Assembly: GCF_009870125.1 (NCBI RefSeq)
Contig: NC_046679.1
Span: 14,694,001-14,758,000, forward strand
Length of the DNA stretch: 64,000 nucleotides
Source of the DNA: Drosophila pseudoobscura
Taxonomy: Eukaryota; Arthropoda; Insecta; Diptera; Drosophilidae
Reading direction: 5' to 3'
The position numbers and the translations under genes were made by a program. The stretch's first letter is position 1. Each line of letters begins with the position of its first letter. Below are positions 8,361 to 17,107 of the stretch, one piece after another. The notes under the pieces were generated by a model. The model was given only the letters and a program-made list of their open reading frames with translations, searched no databases and was not told the DNA's origin.

Positions 8361-9123
8361 ATGGCCACCCGTAAGAAATCTTTGCTGAAAGTCATCATAC
8401 TGGGCGACAGCAGTGTGGGCAAGACCTCACTCATGAATCAGTATGTGAACAAACGCTTCTCTAACCAATACAAAGCAACGATTGGCGCTGACTTCTGCAC
8501 GAAAGAGGTGGTTGTCAACGACCGTGTGGTCACAATGCAGGTAAGCAGACTGATAGAGGAGATCATTTTCAACGTGGGATTAAATCCATGCTATTATTCT
8601 TTCAGATTTGGGATACAGCTGGTCAAGAACGCTTCCAGTCACTCGGCGTGGCTTTCTATCGCGGAGCTGACTGCTGTGTGCTCGTTTACGATGTGACGGC
8701 GCCTAACTCATTCAAGAATCTCGACTCCTGGCGCGACGAGTTCTTAATACAGGCCAGTCCACGTGATCCCGAGCATTTCCCCTTTGTTGTACTAGGCAAC
8801 AAAGTGGACTTGGATAACCGCCAAGTGTCCACGCGCCGGGCACAACAATGGTGTCAATCCAAAAACGATATACCCTACTATGAAACCTCAGCCAAGGAGG
8901 GCATCAACGTGGAGATGGCGTTTCAGACTATTGCCAAGAATGCGTTGGAGCAGGAGGCAGAGGTTGGTGCCCACACAATGCTTATAACATAACTAATGTA
9001 CAAAAGAGATCTAACAAATGTGTTTTCTTAAAACAGGCTGAAGTTATCAACGATTTCCCCGATCAGATCATCTTGAATTCTCAAAATAATCGTCCAGGAA
9101 ACCCTGACAACTGTCAGTGCTAA
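8361..9123 (+). CDS. Rab7: Rab7 small GTPase, copy 1 (with native promoter)
   Basis: Exons 8,361-8,540, 8,606-8,962 and 9,037-9,123 join to 207 codons, exactly the length of Drosophila Rab7. Rab7 drives late-endosome and lysosome traffic and autophagosome fusion. The P-loop GDSSVGKT is at residues 15-22, followed by a switch I containing [17 protein letters not shown] at 62-74, NKVD at 125-128 and ETSAKEG as the base-binding G5 loop. The C terminus DNCQC provides the CxC geranylgeranylation motif. The start follows a 5'UTR exon whose acceptor is at 8,301. All splice sites are consensus. AATAAA near 9,422 is a likely poly(A) signal. Of the two copies, this is the one linked to the upstream promoter. 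Confidence 0.97.
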
Positions 9124-9127
9124 TGTA

Positions 9128-9990
9128 ACAACAACAACAACGCAACGTGGATAATTACAAAATCTATGTTATAAAATAATATTTGCAACATAATTATGAA
9201 CATGAAAAGCAAACACACACGGAGAACGAGACGACAGAAAGTGTTCTATGATTAAGTAAAACAATTTCAGCAAACAGCATAGTAATTAATTATTTGTTAG
9301 GACGACAAATTCAGAAGTTCAGATCAGCATCAGCAGACTCGTTTTATGGGCCCCTGGCAATGGACCCTCCCTCTTCAATACCTAACCCTGACTCTACTAC
9401 CTACAATCTAAGTAAACGTTCAATAAATAGGTATGCTCTGTGTACTCGTATCTACATAACATATTCATATGCAGGTGTCCTCCGCTCCTAGTACTATTTT
9501 TGCCATTTAATTAGTAAAATTTGTATGCACGCAGCAGCTGCTGGGCTTTGCAACAGGCACCATTGAGAATACAATAACAAAGTATCTTCGAAGCAAACAA
9601 CAAAATCTTGTGATTGTAAATTTAATAAAACGAAACATTTTTATTGTATCTATTCTATCCATTGTATTATCCATATAATTATAATTTGCATTTTCGCATC
9701 GAATTGGCAACAATCTGGATCCGCTCTGCTCCCCAAAACTTTCATCAACTTGCATAAGATTCGAGAGTTACATATTTTGATTAGTTAATTACGTTACTGG
9801 TATATGTATATTCTACTCGTACAAAATATAGTTTCTATGTAAATTGGTCCTTGTTTCTCGTCTATTTGGTCTGTACTTTATTCCACTAATTAATATAAAT
9901 TTGTATGCGTTTCTTTTCGGTTTACTTTACACAATAAAAACTTTAAAAATCATTAATAAAAAGTACACAATTAAGCTAAATTTAATTGTA
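9128..9990. other. Rab7 3'UTR and intergenic DNA, copy 1
   Basis: The stretch is AT-rich, with candidate poly(A) signals AATAAA near 9,422 and 9,625. I see no gene. Copy 2 has the same content at about 12,863-13,726. Confidence 0.5.
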
Positions 9991-9995
9991 TCCCT

Positions 9996-10170
9996 TTTTA
10001 TACCCAGCACTCAGAGTGTATTAAATTCGTAAAGATGTATGCAACAGCCAGAAGGAAGCGTTTCCCCCATAAAGCATATGTATATATTCTTAATTTCGGT
10101 CTGTCCGTCCGATTTGACGAGCTCCTGGATCTCAGAGACTATACAACATAAGGTAGGGATCAGATCGGAT
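9996..10170 (+). mobile_element. INE-1/DINE-1-like helitron remnant, copy 1
   Basis: The order TATACCCAGCACTCAGAGTG, then AGAAGGAAGCGTTTCC, then CATAAAGCATATGTATATATT, then GTCTGTCCGTCCGATTTG, then GATCTCAGAGACTATAC follows the INE-1/DINE-1 family found throughout Drosophila. It lies between Rab7 and the ACTMAP-like gene. There is no coding capacity. Confidence 0.6.
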
Positions 10171-10359
10171 CATTATTATAGGGCTACCCCTATCTCACTC
10201 GCGCACTCTTCCTCGTGCAAAGTGCGCCCTCTGGCGGAGTGGACCGAGATAGAACAGCTGGTGCTAACATAAACCTGTTAAATAAAGCTCAGCTGAAGAA
10301 ACAGCTGTGCATAGTAACATAGAGCTGTTGAAATTCTATGGAAATTATATTTTGTTGCA

Positions 10360-10905
10360 ATGCCACACATCTCGGACCCGCCGCCTCCACCCCCACTACC
10401 ATCAAATATTAACAAAACTACACCTGTGGCGTCACCGAAGGATCGCCCGTCGGTGATTAATATATCAGGAGACGAATGTGCATGGGCCTGGGAATATCCA
10501 GAGCTGCAAAAAGGATGCTACCTGAGCCGTGTGTGTCAATATATCCCACCAAAGCAATGCCAGTACTATTCCGTGGCCAGTATACTACAAGTAAGTATTG
10601 TGAAGGACTGTATCATAAATGTCAAATTGACTGGGTGGGGTGTTCTTTCAGGTGGGACCCACGTGTGGCTTGACTGCCGTAAGTATGCTGCTCAATGGAA
10701 ACCCCACCGCTGCACACATTCTAGAAGATGCCATTGTACAGGAGTACACAATCAATGGGGAAATGTTCAGTGCTCAATATTTATACGAACTGACGCGCAG
10801 ACATCTGCATGGACACGGACCCGGTGCGTGTCAATTGCACGAGGGTCGGCTCTGCTGTAACAAGGTCACAGAGCTCCTGCGAGCTGGTGGCTGCTTGCTT
10901 GTGCC
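10360..10905 (+). pseudogene. ACTMAP-like protease gene, copy 1: truncated after its second coding exon
   Basis: Exons 10,360-10,590 and 10,652-10,905 encode the proline-rich N terminus and the catalytic-cysteine segment (GPTCGL), as in the complete copy at 14,096. The duplication breakpoint lies in the following intron, so the two exons carrying the histidine motif and the C terminus are missing downstream. The promoter, start codon and splice sites are intact. A transcript could therefore be made, running into or splicing onto Rab7 copy 2. It cannot encode a complete protease from this copy alone. Confidence 0.85.
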
Positions 10906-10995
10906 GTATCCTTTTTCAAAATTCTTAATTTTAAGTCCTTTACTTCGGTCATTTAAAAACAATCTTTCCGCGCATAACAGCACAGTGTGTGCTCG

Positions 10996-11003
10996 CAGTG
11001 CTG
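10996..11003 (-). promoter_or_regulatory. LSm3 promoter element (Motif 7), copy 1
   Basis: CAGTGCTG, the reverse of Motif 7 CAGCACTG, sits about 110 bp upstream of the LSm3 start. It lies inside the ACTMAP intron, so LSm3 probably has its own TATA-less promoter. The same element occurs in copy 2 at 14,732-14,739. Confidence 0.4.
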
Positions 11004-11111
11004 CCAACCTGCGCACATGTTTTGTGGTATTTTTTAGTGCGATATCATAGACAGCAAAACTGAGTTTTGTTTCTTGTTTTTATTAACCAAAAAAAGTGTT
11101 GTTTGAATAAA

Positions 11112-11536
11112 ATGGCCACCGAAGAGGAGCAGGTATGTACTATTGACAAATGCCAATGAAGCCCTCTAAGTCTCGTACTTGCAGCTCAGCCAGGTAATTT
11201 TGCCGGTGAAGGAGCCGCTGGATCTAATTCGCCTGAGCCTAGATGAAAAGGTGTACGTGAAAATGCGCAACGAGCGGGAGCTGCGGGGGCGTCTACATGT
11301 AAGTTGCAACACTACACATAAATTCAATTATACGCTCAAGATAATCCTCCGTTTAATAGGCGTTCGATCAGCATCTGAATATGGTGCTGGGCGATGCAGA
11401 GGAGACCGTCACCACCGTGGAGATCGACGAAGAAACATACGAGGAGGTTTACAAAACCACAAAACGCACCATTCCCATGCTGTTTGTGCGAGGCGATGGC
11501 GTTATCCTGGTATCGCCACCCATGAGGGTAGGCTAG
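11112..11536 (+). CDS. LSm3: LSm3, U6 snRNA-associated Sm-like protein, copy 1
   Basis: Exons 11,112-11,132, 11,185-11,298 and 11,360-11,536 give 103 residues, the usual LSm3 length. The protein is a subunit of the heptameric LSm2-8 ring (U6 snRNA 3' end, splicing) and the LSm1-7 ring (mRNA decapping and decay). The Sm1 motif spans about residues 18-50 ([20 protein letters not shown], then [18 protein letters not shown]). The Sm2 motif is [13 protein letters not shown] at about 88-100. It is nested on the same strand in what was an ACTMAP intron. Its stop lies 18 bp before the duplication breakpoint, so the native poly(A) signal seen after copy 2 is absent. The first AATAAA downstream is at 11,704. 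Confidence 0.93.
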
Positions 11537-12095
11537 CGAGTCCTATTCTATTCTATTCTATTACTCGGAATGGGCGTTTTTCCTTCGCGAGAATATAGCG
11601 CCTTCTATTACCCACTGTTGCTGTGATTACGCAGTGGCCTCGTCATGGCTTCTCTTTGTTTGCGCTGGCGTCACACTTTCTCCGATGAGCACTCTTGCCA
11701 GCTAATAAACCATATCATAATTGTAAGCTTTGATGCGGGCGCCCGCTTATCCCCTCGTTCTAAAACACGGTATCACAGCCCAACGATCAGTCATTTCATT
11801 GTTTCCTGACCAGCATGAGTCATCCATTGGCCTCTGGTTTATCAACAACCCCACGCTCCACTGCTCCTATCAATGGTTCGTCATGTCTGCGTTGACGAAG
11901 AGGTCCATTGATGGGACGCCAACCCAGCTGTTGCTGGGCTACATCGAAACCACTCTTACCTGCCGCCCGTAATCGAATTACAAGAAGTGTATTCTTTATT
12001 TTTAACCTCGAATCGATATATTTGCTTATTTTGCAGCGATTGCCAAAGCTTAAGAGAGCCATTGGAAGCAAACCGCCAACAGAGAATACATCAAA

Positions 12096-12858
12096 ATGGC
12101 CACCCGTAAGAAATCTTTGCTGAAAGTCATCATACTGGGCGACAGCAGTGTGGGCAAGACCTCACTCATGAATCAGTATGTGAACAAACGCTTCTCTAAC
12201 CAATACAAAGCAACGATTGGCGCTGACTTCTGCACGAAAGAGGTGGTTGTCAACGACCGTGTGGTCACAATGCAGGTAAGCAGACTGATAGAGGAGATCA
12301 TTTTCAACGTGGGATTAAATCCATGCTATTATTCTTTCAGATTTGGGATACAGCTGGTCAAGAACGCTTCCAGTCACTCGGCGTGGCTTTCTATCGCGGA
12401 GCTGACTGCTGTGTGCTCGTTTACGATGTGACGGCGCCTAACTCATTCAAGAATCTCGACTCCTGGCGCGACGAGTTCTTAATACAGGCCAGTCCACGTG
12501 ATCCCGAGCATTTCCCCTTTGTTGTACTAGGCAACAAAGTGGACTTGGATAACCGCCAAGTGTCCACGCGCCGGGCACAACAATGGTGTCAATCCAAAAA
12601 CGATATACCCTACTATGAAACCTCAGCCAAGGAGGGCATCAACGTGGAGATGGCGTTTCAGACTATTGCCAAGAATGCGTTGGAGCAGGAGGCAGAGGTT
12701 GGTGCCCACACAATGCTTATAACATAACTAATGTACAAAAGAGATCTAACAAATGTGTTTTCTTAAAACAGGCTGAAGTTATCAACGATTTCCCCGATCA
12801 GATCATCTTGAATTCTCAAAATAATCGTCCAGGAAACCCTGACAACTGTCAGTGCTAA
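12096..12858 (+). CDS. Rab7: Rab7, copy 2: intact coding region without native promoter or first exon
   Basis: Exons 12,096-12,275, 12,341-12,697 and 12,772-12,858 encode the same 207 residues as copy 1, with all GTPase motifs and the terminal CQC. The duplicated block starts within intron 1, so the Motif-6 promoter and non-coding first exon at 7,349-7,526 are not repeated upstream. The 5'UTR acceptor (ending at 12,036) is present but has no Rab7 donor before it. Expression would need a new promoter, read-through from LSm3 copy 1, or splicing from truncated ACTMAP exons. The coding sequence shows no decay, which fits a very recent origin. Confidence 0.93.
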
Positions 12859-13731
12859 TGTAACAACAACAACAACGCAACGTGGATAATTACAAAATCT
12901 ATGTTATAAAATAATATTTGCAACATAATTATGAACATGAAAAGCAAACACACACGGAGAACGAGACGACAGAAAGTGTTCTATGATTAAGTAAAACAAT
13001 TTCAGCAAACAGCATAGTAATTAATTATTTGTTAGGACGACAAATTCAGAAGTTCAGATCAGCATCAGCAGACTCGTTTTATGGGCCCCTGGCAATGGAC
13101 CCTCCCTCTTCAAATACCTAACCCTGACTCTACTACCTACAATCTAAGTAAACGTTCAATAAATAGGTATGCTCTGTGTACTCGTATCTACATAACATAT
13201 TCATATGCAGGTGTCCTCCGCTCCTAGTACTATTTTTGCCATTTAATTAGTAAAATTTGTATGCACGCAGCAGCTGCTGGGCTTTGCAACAGGCACCATT
13301 GAGAATACAATAACAAAGTATCTTCGAAGCAAACAACAAAATCTTGTGATTGTAAATTTAATAAAACGAAACATTTTTATTGTATCTATTCTATCCATTG
13401 TATTATCCATATAATTATAATTTGCATTTTCGCATCGAATTGGCAACAATCTGGATCCGCTCTGCTCCCCAAAACTTTCATCAACTTGCATAAGATTCGA
13501 GAGTTACATATTTTGATTAGTTAATTACGTTACTGGTATATGTATATTCTACTCGTACAAAATATAGTTTCTATGTAAATTGGTCCTTGTTTCTCGTCTA
13601 TTTGGTCTGTACTTTATTCCACTAATTAATATAAATTTGTATGCGTTTCTTTTCGGTTTACTTTACACAATAAAAACTTTAAAAATCATTAATAAAAAGT
13701 ACACAATTAAGCTAAATTTAATTGTATCCCT

Positions 13732-13906
13732 TTTTATACCCAGCACTCAGAGTGTATTAAATTCGTAAAGATGTATGCAACAGCCAGAAGGAAGCGTTTC
13801 CCCCATAAAGCATATGTATATATTCTTAATTTCGGTCTGTCCGTCCGATTTGACGAGCTCCTGGATCTCAGAGACTATACAACATAAGGTAGGGATCAGA
13901 TCGGAT
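13732..13906 (+). mobile_element. INE-1/DINE-1-like helitron remnant, copy 2
   Basis: This is the duplicate of the remnant at 9,996-10,170. It was carried along in the tandem duplication and is not an independent insertion. Confidence 0.6.
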
Positions 13907-14095
13907 CATTATTATAGGGCTACCCCTATCTCACTCGCGCACTCTTCCTCGTGCAAAGTGCGCCCTCTGGCGGAGTGGACCGAGATAGAACAGCTGGTGC
14001 TAACATAAACCTGTTAAATAAAGCTCAGCTGAAGAAACAGCTGTGCATAGTAACATAGAGCTGTTGAAATTCTATGGAAATTATATTTTGTTGCA

Positions 14096-15795
14096 ATGCC
14101 ACACATCTCGGACCCGCCGCCTCCACCCCCACTACCATCAAATATTAACAAAACTACACCTGTGGCGTCACCGAAGGATCGCCCGTCGGTGATTAATATA
14201 TCAGGAGACGAATGTGCATGGGCCTGGGAATATCCAGAGCTGCAAAAAGGATGCTACCTGAGCCGTGTGTGTCAATATATCCCACCAAAGCAATGCCAGT
14301 ACTATTCCGTGGCCAGTATACTACAAGTAAGTATTGTGAAGGACTGTATCATAAATGTCAAATTGACTGGGTGGGGTGTTCTTTCAGGTGGGACCCACGT
14401 GTGGCTTGACTGCCGTAAGTATGCTGCTCAATGGAAACCCCACCGCTGCACACATTCTAGAAGATGCCATTGTACAGGAGTACACAATCAATGGGGAAAT
14501 GTTCAGTGCTCAATATTTATACGAACTGACGCGCAGACATCTGCATGGACACGGACCCGGTGCGTGTCAATTGCACGAGGGTCGGCTCTGCTGTAACAAG
14601 GTCACAGAGCTCCTGCGAGCTGGTGGCTGCTTGCTTGTGCCGTATCCTTTTTCAAAATTCTTAATTTTAAGTCCTTTACTTCGGTCATTTAAAAACAATC
14701 TTTCCGCGCATAACAGCACAGTGTGTGCTCGCAGTGCTGCCAACCTGCGCACATGTTTTGTGGTATTTTTTAGTGCGATATCATAGACAGCAAAACTGAG
14801 TTTTGTTTCTTGTTTTTATTAACCAAAAAAAGTGTTGTTTGAATAAAATGGCCACCGAAGAGGAGCAGGTATGTACTATTGACAAATGCCAATGAAGCCC
14901 TCTAAGTCTCGTACTTGCAGCTCAGCCAGGTAATTTTGCCGGTGAAGGAGCCGCTGGATCTAATTCGCCTGAGCCTAGATGAAAAGGTGTACGTGAAAAT
15001 GCGCAACGAGCGGGAGCTGCGGGGGCGTCTACATGTAAGTTGCAACACTACACATAAATTCAATTATACGCTCAAGATAATCCTCCGTTTAATAGGCGTT
15101 CGATCAGCATCTGAATATGGTGCTGGGCGATGCAGAGGAGACCGTCACCACCGTGGAGATCGACGAAGAAACATACGAGGAGGTTTACAAAACCACAAAA
15201 CGCACCATTCCCATGCTGTTTGTGCGAGGCGATGGCGTTATCCTGGTATCGCCACCCATGAGGGTAGGCTAGCGAGTCCTATTCTATTCTGTTAATTAAG
15301 ATCACCTGCATTTTATACGAATTGTATTTAATAATAAAAATCACTTGATATTGTGCGTTGACTGAGGTTTCCCTGAAATATTTTGTTGGTTTGTCCTTAA
15401 GTCCTGTATATCTCAGTTACGATGCTGATGTCAATCATGCGCCTTGCCTAAAGTCTGGGCACCGTGCCCATTGGGCGCTCATTGTGGGCTACCTAGTGGA
15501 TGCCCATGATAAGGTGAGTGGATCGAAGGGATCTGTGATATACATCAAGCTATAATCTGGTATTAATTCACAGTTTTATGTCTTGGCACGTCATGGAAAG
15601 ACTCGTAATTTAGCCGTCTGGTCCCTGGACGAGCTGAGCGAGAGCAACGCCAATCTGCGGGAGTTTGGCCAGCCCAAGGGATACCCGGACCTCACGTTCC
15701 TACAACCACCAGGCGGTCTAGGAGGCTCCCTGGGCCTCAAGGAGCGCGCCATCCTTATAAATGGTCTGCCACAGCAGATTCTTCATGTGCGATGA
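14096..15795 (+). CDS. ACTMAP-like actin N-terminal maturation protease (C19orf54/UPF0692 family), complete copy
   Basis: Exons 14,096-14,326, 14,388-14,641, 15,417-15,513 and 15,574-15,795 join in frame to 267 residues. The N terminus has a proline run (PPPPPPLP, residues about 8-15). In the human family member such a segment recruits profilin-actin. GPTCGL at residues 79-84 places the catalytic cysteine at 82. [13 protein letters not shown] near residues 175-187 supplies the histidine. The family removes the acetylated N-terminal residue of actin. LSm3 is nested on the same strand in the third intron-exon interval (14,642-15,416). The AATAAA at 15,817 lies 22 bp after the stop, and the gene converges on KrT95D. 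Assignment is from the two motifs and length. I could not name the fly locus. Confidence 0.82.
14848..15272 (+). CDS. LSm3: LSm3, copy 2 (with native poly(A) signal)
   Basis: Exons 14,848-14,868, 14,921-15,034 and 15,096-15,272 encode the same 103 residues as copy 1, with the same Sm1 and Sm2 motifs. It is nested in an ACTMAP intron on the same strand. Unlike copy 1, unique DNA follows and supplies an AATAAA at 15,333-15,338, about 60 bp after the stop. This copy has both the promoter element and the normal 3' end and is the structurally complete LSm3 gene. Confidence 0.94.
15333..15338 (+). terminator. Poly(A) signal of LSm3 copy 2
   Basis: AATAAA lies 60 bp after the LSm3 stop and 78 bp before the next ACTMAP exon. 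Use of it would release LSm3 mRNA inside the host intron. Confidence 0.5.
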
Positions 15796-15816
15796 TATTC
15801 GACCACTTACCATTTA

Positions 15817-15822
15817 AATAAA
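15817..15822 (+). terminator. Poly(A) signal of the ACTMAP-like gene
   Basis: AATAAA lies 22 bp after the TGA stop. On the opposite strand ATTAAA signals at 15,854-15,849 and 15,871-15,866 could serve KrT95D, so the two genes end almost back to back. Confidence 0.6.
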
Positions 15823-15848
15823 GACTCGGAATTCGTTTCGTATTTAAC

Positions 15849-17107
15849 TTTAATACATACATATGTTTAATAGTACATTTATAAATTACACGCCTTACAA
15901 TATTTCGCTTCGCAACGCATTCTGCACTCTATTCAACGCAATCGCAAGCGATTTCTAGCTTTCAGTTCAAACAGGGAGGGGGGCTTTGGGAAAACACGCA
16001 GACGAGTTTCGCATTCAACTACTACACAAAGGGAGGGGGAGGAATACGAATGCGATTACTGGGGGGTTGGGGGGATTACATAGAATATATAATATACATA
16101 TATGATATCGAACTGCCACTTTACTGTCCGTCTCGCGCCTGATGTCTCTCTGCTGTATACTCGTACACGCACACACACATGCATATATGTAGATATATGC
16201 ATATGTATATAAATTTAGTTTTGGTTTAACTTTCGCTAATACAATTTGAAATTTCAAAAAATCACAACAATAAGAGTAGTACACACATGGTTTTTTTGTA
16301 TAGGTTGAATATATATGTATATGTATATTGTATATAATTTCACACACAGATATTTCTGATTTAGGTAGTATATAGACGACGGGTTTGGTTAAATATGTCA
16401 AGTAGTTGTAGGCTGCATAACATTTAGATACTTTTTTGATAGTTAGACCAGCATATTGGAGCCAGTGGTGGTTCCGCCTTCGGGTGCAAAGATTGTGAGA
16501 TCTACCGAAGGACTCCAAGTGGACCCCACCCATCTGGCTGGCTGTGATAGGGGAGGGAGGAAGGGAGGCTATCTGCTATAACATGCCAAACGGGGCAAGA
16601 GCAACACGAGGTTCATAGAAGTTTTTGAAACGGCAACTACAAAGTTTAGTTTTTTTACGTTTGTTTTTTGCTTAGTTCTTGTACAGGATATATTGATACG
16701 CGTTGTTCTTACTTTTTGTCGTTTTCTATAACTAAGCTATTTGAAGCTTGTCAGTTAGCTAATAGTGTTTCTGCTGATGTCTCTTATCGGTCTGCTTCTG
16801 TGTTGTGTGATGTGTTGCTGTGGCTGTGGGGGTCGTAAGTATCGGTTGAATTCACAATTTGTTTGCGGAAATGAACTTAAAGAAGATTTACATGCTAAAT
16901 GGTTTTATTAACTAAAAATTTACAAATTCTAATTATAAAATAAATTATCATTCTTCTTCAGTTTATAATAATTATTGCCGCGCAAGTGCTCGCCATGCAC
17001 GAGGGATGGTAGGGGTGTCTGTGTCAGTGTGTTTTAGTGTCTCTCTGTGGGGGGAACCCATGGGAACCCGGGGGAACCCATGTGAGCGCGATTGACGATT
17101 AAAATGA
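15849..17107 (-). other. KrT95D: KrT95D 3'UTR (inferred)
   Basis: The 1.26 kb between the KrT95D stop (17,110-17,108) and the convergent ACTMAP poly(A) site holds no coding region I can support. ORFs here are repeat-rich translations. The stretch is AT-rich with short CA and AT runs. Candidate minus-strand ATTAAA signals lie at its far end. Confidence 0.5.

Larger units (their letters stand above)
7826..11554 (+). repeat. Tandem duplication, copy 1 (3,729 bp)
   Basis: This block is repeated head to tail at 11,561-15,290. Offsets are 3,735 bp up to about 9,379 and 3,736 bp after it, because copy 2 has one extra A in CTTCAAATACC. The only other difference I noticed is C/T near 7,846. The left breakpoint lies in Rab7 intron 1, the right one 18 bp after the LSm3 stop, inside an ACTMAP intron. 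The joint reads TCCTATTCTATTCT, then ATTCTA (11,555-11,560), then TTACTCGG. An extra TTCTA unit sits at the junction. Confidence 0.95.
11561..15290 (+). repeat. Tandem duplication, copy 2 (3,730 bp)
   Basis: This is a near-identical copy of 7,826-11,554. It begins inside Rab7 intron 1 (TTACTCGG) and ends at TCCTATTCTATTCT before GTTAATTAAG. It continues into unique DNA with the remaining ACTMAP exons. See copy 1 for breakpoints and differences. Confidence 0.95.
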
